From contig JACRNL010000010.1 of assembly GCA_016234935.1 (NCBI GenBank), positions 62,001-126,000 on the forward strand: a DNA stretch of 64,000 bases. The letters are read 5' to 3'. Source of the DNA: Deltaproteobacteria bacterium. GTDB taxonomy: Bacteria; Desulfobacterota; GWC2-55-46. A program made the translations under genes and the position numbers. The notes beneath the pieces were generated by a model that had not been told where the DNA came from, ran no database searches, and saw nothing but the letters and a program-made list of their open reading frames with translations. This document shows, in pieces, positions 61,543-64,000 of the stretch (the first letter of the stretch is position 1; the number at the start of each line of letters is the position of its first letter).

Positions 61543-61580
61543 AACTACGGAAAGAACCCTACGGAGACGATTCTAAAACA

Positions 61581-63500
61581 ATGCCCGACACCAAAAACAA
61601 GAAATCCAAAAACGGGGATGCCAAAAAGCCCGCCGCCGGTCAGACAGGCTCTAAAAAGACCTGGATAACGGACACGGTCCTCAGGGACTCGCACCAGTCG
61701 CTGCTTGCCACGCGCATGAGGACGTCCGATATGATTCCCGCCGCCAAAATGCTCGACAAGGTCGGCTACTGGTCGCTTGAGGTATGGGGAGGCGCCACAT
61801 TCGACGCGTGCCTGAGGTTTTTAAAGGAAGACCCGTGGGAGAGGCTTAAGCTTTTAAGAAAGATCATACCCAACACGCGCCTTCAGATGCTGCTACGCGG
61901 CCAAAACCTCGTGGGATACAGGCACTACCCGGACGACGTGGTCAAAAAATTCGTCGAGCGCGCCGCTAAGAACGGCGTTGACGTCTTCAGGATTTTCGAC
62001 GCCCTTAACGACATAAGAAACATCGAAGTCTCGATAAAGGCCGCAAAGGACGCAAAGGCCCTTGTCGAGGCGACTATATGCTACACCACAAGCCCCGTGC
62101 ACACGCACGAAGGGTTCGCGGACATGGCGCTCAAACTCCAGGCCCTCGGGGCGGACACCATCTGCGTGAAGGACATGGCCGGGCTTTTAACGCCGTGGGC
62201 CGCGCATGACCTCGTTACCAAGCTCAAACAGAAGATAAATCTTCCGATACACATCCATTCGCACGATTCATCCGGCCTTGCCTCGATGAGCTACTTAAAG
62301 GCCATTGAAGCCGGCGCGCAGATAGTAGACACGGCCATATCGAGCCTCGCGTCGGGGACGTCGCAGCCGCCGACGGAGTCCATTGTCGCGGCCCTGAAGG
62401 ACACCCCGTACGACACCGGTCTCGACCTCGCGCTTTTGTCCGACATAGCCGACTACTTCCGCGACGTAAGAAAAAAATATGTGAAGTTCGAGAGCGAGCA
62501 CACGGCGATAAACACGAAGACGCTCGTGGTGCAGGTGCCCGGCGGGATGCTTTCAAACCTCGCGCATCAGCTCAAAGAGCAGAATGCCCTTGACAGGATG
62601 AACGACGTCTTCAAGGAGATACCGCTCGTCCGTAAGGACATGGGCTACCCGCCCCTTGTCACGCCCACAAGCCAGGTCGTCGGCACGCAGGCGACCCTTA
62701 ACGTCCTCATGGGCGACAGATACAAGGTCATAACGAGCGAGACGCGCAACTACTTCAAGGGCCTCTACGGCAGGCCACCCGGCCATGTGGACGAGGGAGC
62801 GAGGAAAAAAGCCATCGGGGACGACAGGCCTATCACCTGCAGACCGGCGGATCTCCTCGAGCCGGAGCTTGACAGGCTCTCAAGGGACCTTGACGGCAAG
62901 GCAAAGTCCATCGAAGACATTTTAACATACGCGCTCTTTCCCATAGTCGCCCTTGAGTTCTTTGAACAGAGGGAAAACGGCAAGCTCACGCCGGAGCCAC
63001 TTGAGCCGGCGATAGAAAGCGCGCCCGGCGGCACGGTCGTGCCGCACCTTGCGCCGAGCGAGTTCATCGTTACCGTGCATGGAGAGTCCTATAAGATAAA
63101 GGTCGCCGGGGCGGGGCACAGGGTCGAGGGCAAAAGGCCGTTCTTTATAACCATCGACAACCGCCTCGAAGAGGTGATGATCGAATCGCTTACAGAGGTC
63201 ATCCCCACGACGGCCGGCGAGATAGAACGGTCGTCCATAACGCAGTCATACAGGCGCAAGGCAAAGAAAGAAGGAGACGTCACCACGCCGATACCCGGCA
63301 AGGTGACGTCTATAAAGATTACCGTGGGGGCAAAGGTCTCAGAGGGCGATACCGTGCTGACCGTCGAGGCCATGAAAATGGAAAACGAGGTGCACACGCC
63401 GATAAGCGGCGTAGTCAAGAAGATACTCGTCAAGATCGGCGATACCGTCAATCCGGACGAGACACTCATGGAGATAGAAAAGGAAAATCCGCCGTCCTGA
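61581..63500 (+). CDS. pycB: pyruvate carboxylase subunit B / OadA-like carboxyltransferase with biotin domain
   Basis: 639 residues from ATG 61581; a TTG at 61539 overlapping the pycA stop is an alternative. ITDTVLRDSHQSLLATRMRT opens the TIM-barrel carboxyltransferase; GGATFDACLRFLKEDPWERL, LLRGQNLVGYRHYPDDVV, CVKDMAGLLTPWAA and HIHSHDSSGLASMSYLKAIE (metal His pair) are family marks. PYCA-type conserved domain follows, and the C-terminal lipoyl/biotinyl domain has VEAMKMENEVHTPISG with the biotin-carrying lysine. With PycA it carboxylates pyruvate. No sodium-pump decarboxylase beta subunit is adjacent, which argues for carboxylase over oxaloacetate decarboxylase. Confidence 0.9.
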   Translation: MPDTKNKKSKNGDAKKPAAGQTGSKKTWITDTVLRDSHQSLLATRMRTSDMIPAAKMLDKVGYWSLEVWGGATFDACLRFLKEDPWERLKLLRKIIPNTRLQMLLRGQNLVGYRHYPDDVVKKFVERAAKNGVDVFRIFDALNDIRNIEVSIKAAKDAKALVEATICYTTSPVHTHEGFADMALKLQALGADTICVKDMAGLLTPWAAHDLVTKLKQKINLPIHIHSHDSSGLASMSYLKAIEAGAQIVDTAISSLASGTSQPPTESIVAALKDTPYDTGLDLALLSDIADYFRDVRKKYVKFESEHTAINTKTLVVQVPGGMLSNLAHQLKEQNALDRMNDVFKEIPLVRKDMGYPPLVTPTSQVVGTQATLNVLMGDRYKVITSETRNYFKGLYGRPPGHVDEGARKKAIGDDRPITCRPADLLEPELDRLSRDLDGKAKSIEDILTYALFPIVALEFFEQRENGKLTPEPLEPAIESAPGGTVVPHLAPSEFIVTVHGESYKIKVAGAGHRVEGKRPFFITIDNRLEEVMIESLTEVIPTTAGEIERSSITQSYRRKAKKEGDVTTPIPGKVTSIKITVGAKVSEGDTVLTVEAMKMENEVHTPISGVVKKILVKIGDTVNPDETLMEIEKENPPS

Positions 63501-63583
63501 CGATCCAACGGGCCGCGCGATAACGTGAAACCGCGCATTTTTTTTTGAGCAGATGCTTTTTCCAACCATAGACGGAGGCGGCC

Positions 63584-64000
63584 TTGAAGATCAAGCATAA
63601 ATTTCTCATTGTCTTTCTCGTCCTGATGCTCCTTGCCGTAAGCGCTACCGGCTACCTGAGCTTCAAGACCACCGAAACCGCCGTGGTCGAAAACGCATTG
63701 AAGGCCATGGAAAACGACCTCGACACCATTCAAACAAAGGTCTCCGCCTTCCATGAAAAGGCAAAAAGCGAGCTCGCCTTCGCCCTGAATTATCCGGTGT
63801 TCAAAGAGTACTTCTCCCTTAAAGAGACTAAGGCCGGAAACAGGTATAACGGCAAGGTCATCCAGTTCACCCCTGAGCAGAGACGGCTTAAAGGCAAGAT
63901 CGACGAATGGACCCACTTTGTCCAGAGCGCCTTCCCGATTGCCGAGACCTGCGTAATCGACTTGACAGGGCAGGAGCATTCCCGCATCACATACGGACAG
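63584..64000 (+). CDS. membrane sensor protein, N-terminal part (runs off the window)
   Basis: Starts at TTG 63584 with GGAGG nearby. 139 residues are seen: KIKHKFLIVFLVLMLLAVSA forms the first membrane helix, then an extracytoplasmic helical region (VVENALKAMENDLDTIQTKV) and what looks like the start of a Cache-type sensor domain (KEYFSLKETKAGNRYNGKVI, TCVIDLTGQEHSRITYGQ). Such N-termini belong to sensor histidine kinases, diguanylate cyclases or chemoreceptors; the output domain lies outside. The nearby cheA/cheW pair makes a chemoreceptor possible. Confidence 0.7.
   Translation, partial: MKIKHKFLIVFLVLMLLAVSATGYLSFKTTETAVVENALKAMENDLDTIQTKVSAFHEKAKSELAFALNYPVFKEYFSLKETKAGNRYNGKVIQFTPEQRRLKGKIDEWTHFVQSAFPIAETCVIDLTGQEHSRITYGQ

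Overview
The window is a dense stretch of bacterial chromosome with moderately high GC content. Gram-negative envelope genes (BamD, an outer-membrane beta-barrel, heptose activation by RfaE2), IHF, PilT, PilZ and CheA/CheW proteins, a sigma-54-type glnB promoter and the thrS-infC-rpmI-rplT-pheST-ihfA order point to a deltaproteobacterial-grade or Nitrospirota/Desulfobacterota-like organism. I cannot name it further. TAG, TAA and TGA are all used as stops.

Layout, left to right. 1-3.8 kb: end of an MFS transporter, then ispF-gltX-cysS with overlapping genes. 3.8-5.3 kb: AT-rich accessory genes bordered by palindromic repeats. 5.4-7.4 kb: PilZ protein, nitroreductase, ftsY. 7.6-11.6 kb: PAS membrane protein plus soluble histidine kinase, comF, rfaE2, a lone HNH nuclease. 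12-15.6 kb: glnA-glnB, beta-barrel, Zn-ribbon regulator. 15.7-24.4 kb: tRNA-Pro, MerR protein, ihfA, pheT, pheS, rplT, rpmI, infC, thrS, tRNA-Val. 24.6-33.5 kb: two tiny membrane proteins, a TlpA-like lipoprotein, a TMTC-like TPR protein, radical SAM protein, proS, ppiD. 33.6-41 kb: mreB-mreC-mreD-mrdA-rodA, pgpA, pncC, thpR. 41.2-48.6 kb: recA, pilT, recX, a caspase-like lipoprotein, alaS. 48.6-53 kb: truncated and accessory genes, hicBA, TPR protein, bamD. 53-64 kb: second gltX, amrB, gph, cheA, cheW, a two-subunit pyruvate carboxylase and the start of a membrane sensor.

The most unusual content is the repeats. Several families fill the intergenic spaces, and one enters genes. Family C is built of 18-bp units: a 14-nt core such as TTGAAGGGGTTCAA plus a 4-nt CCCC (or GGGG) flank. 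About 22 loci carry one or more units. Units lie inside a PAS protein, pheT, a TlpA-like protein, mrdA, recX, cheA and cheW, where each adds six residues (GVEPLQ, GLNPLR, GAQPLE, GRTPSG and similar) without shifting the frame. Comparing copies of other repeats within the window gives two filled/empty site pairs that differ by exactly one 18-bp unit placed at CCCC. Family A (about 125 bp, inverted ends) usually abuts stop codons. Family B (GGACGCTGGAGCGTCC type) tracks accessory or broken genes. Families D, E, F and G are further palindromic repeats, often nested in one another.

Other points of note: mreB carries an in-frame TAG at codon 154; infC most plausibly starts at an ATA overlapping the thrS stop; two glutamyl-tRNA synthetases are present, one with a changed KMSKS-class motif; two tiny membrane-protein genes share a duplicated leader. 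Seven aminoacyl-tRNA synthetases (eight genes) lie in this window.
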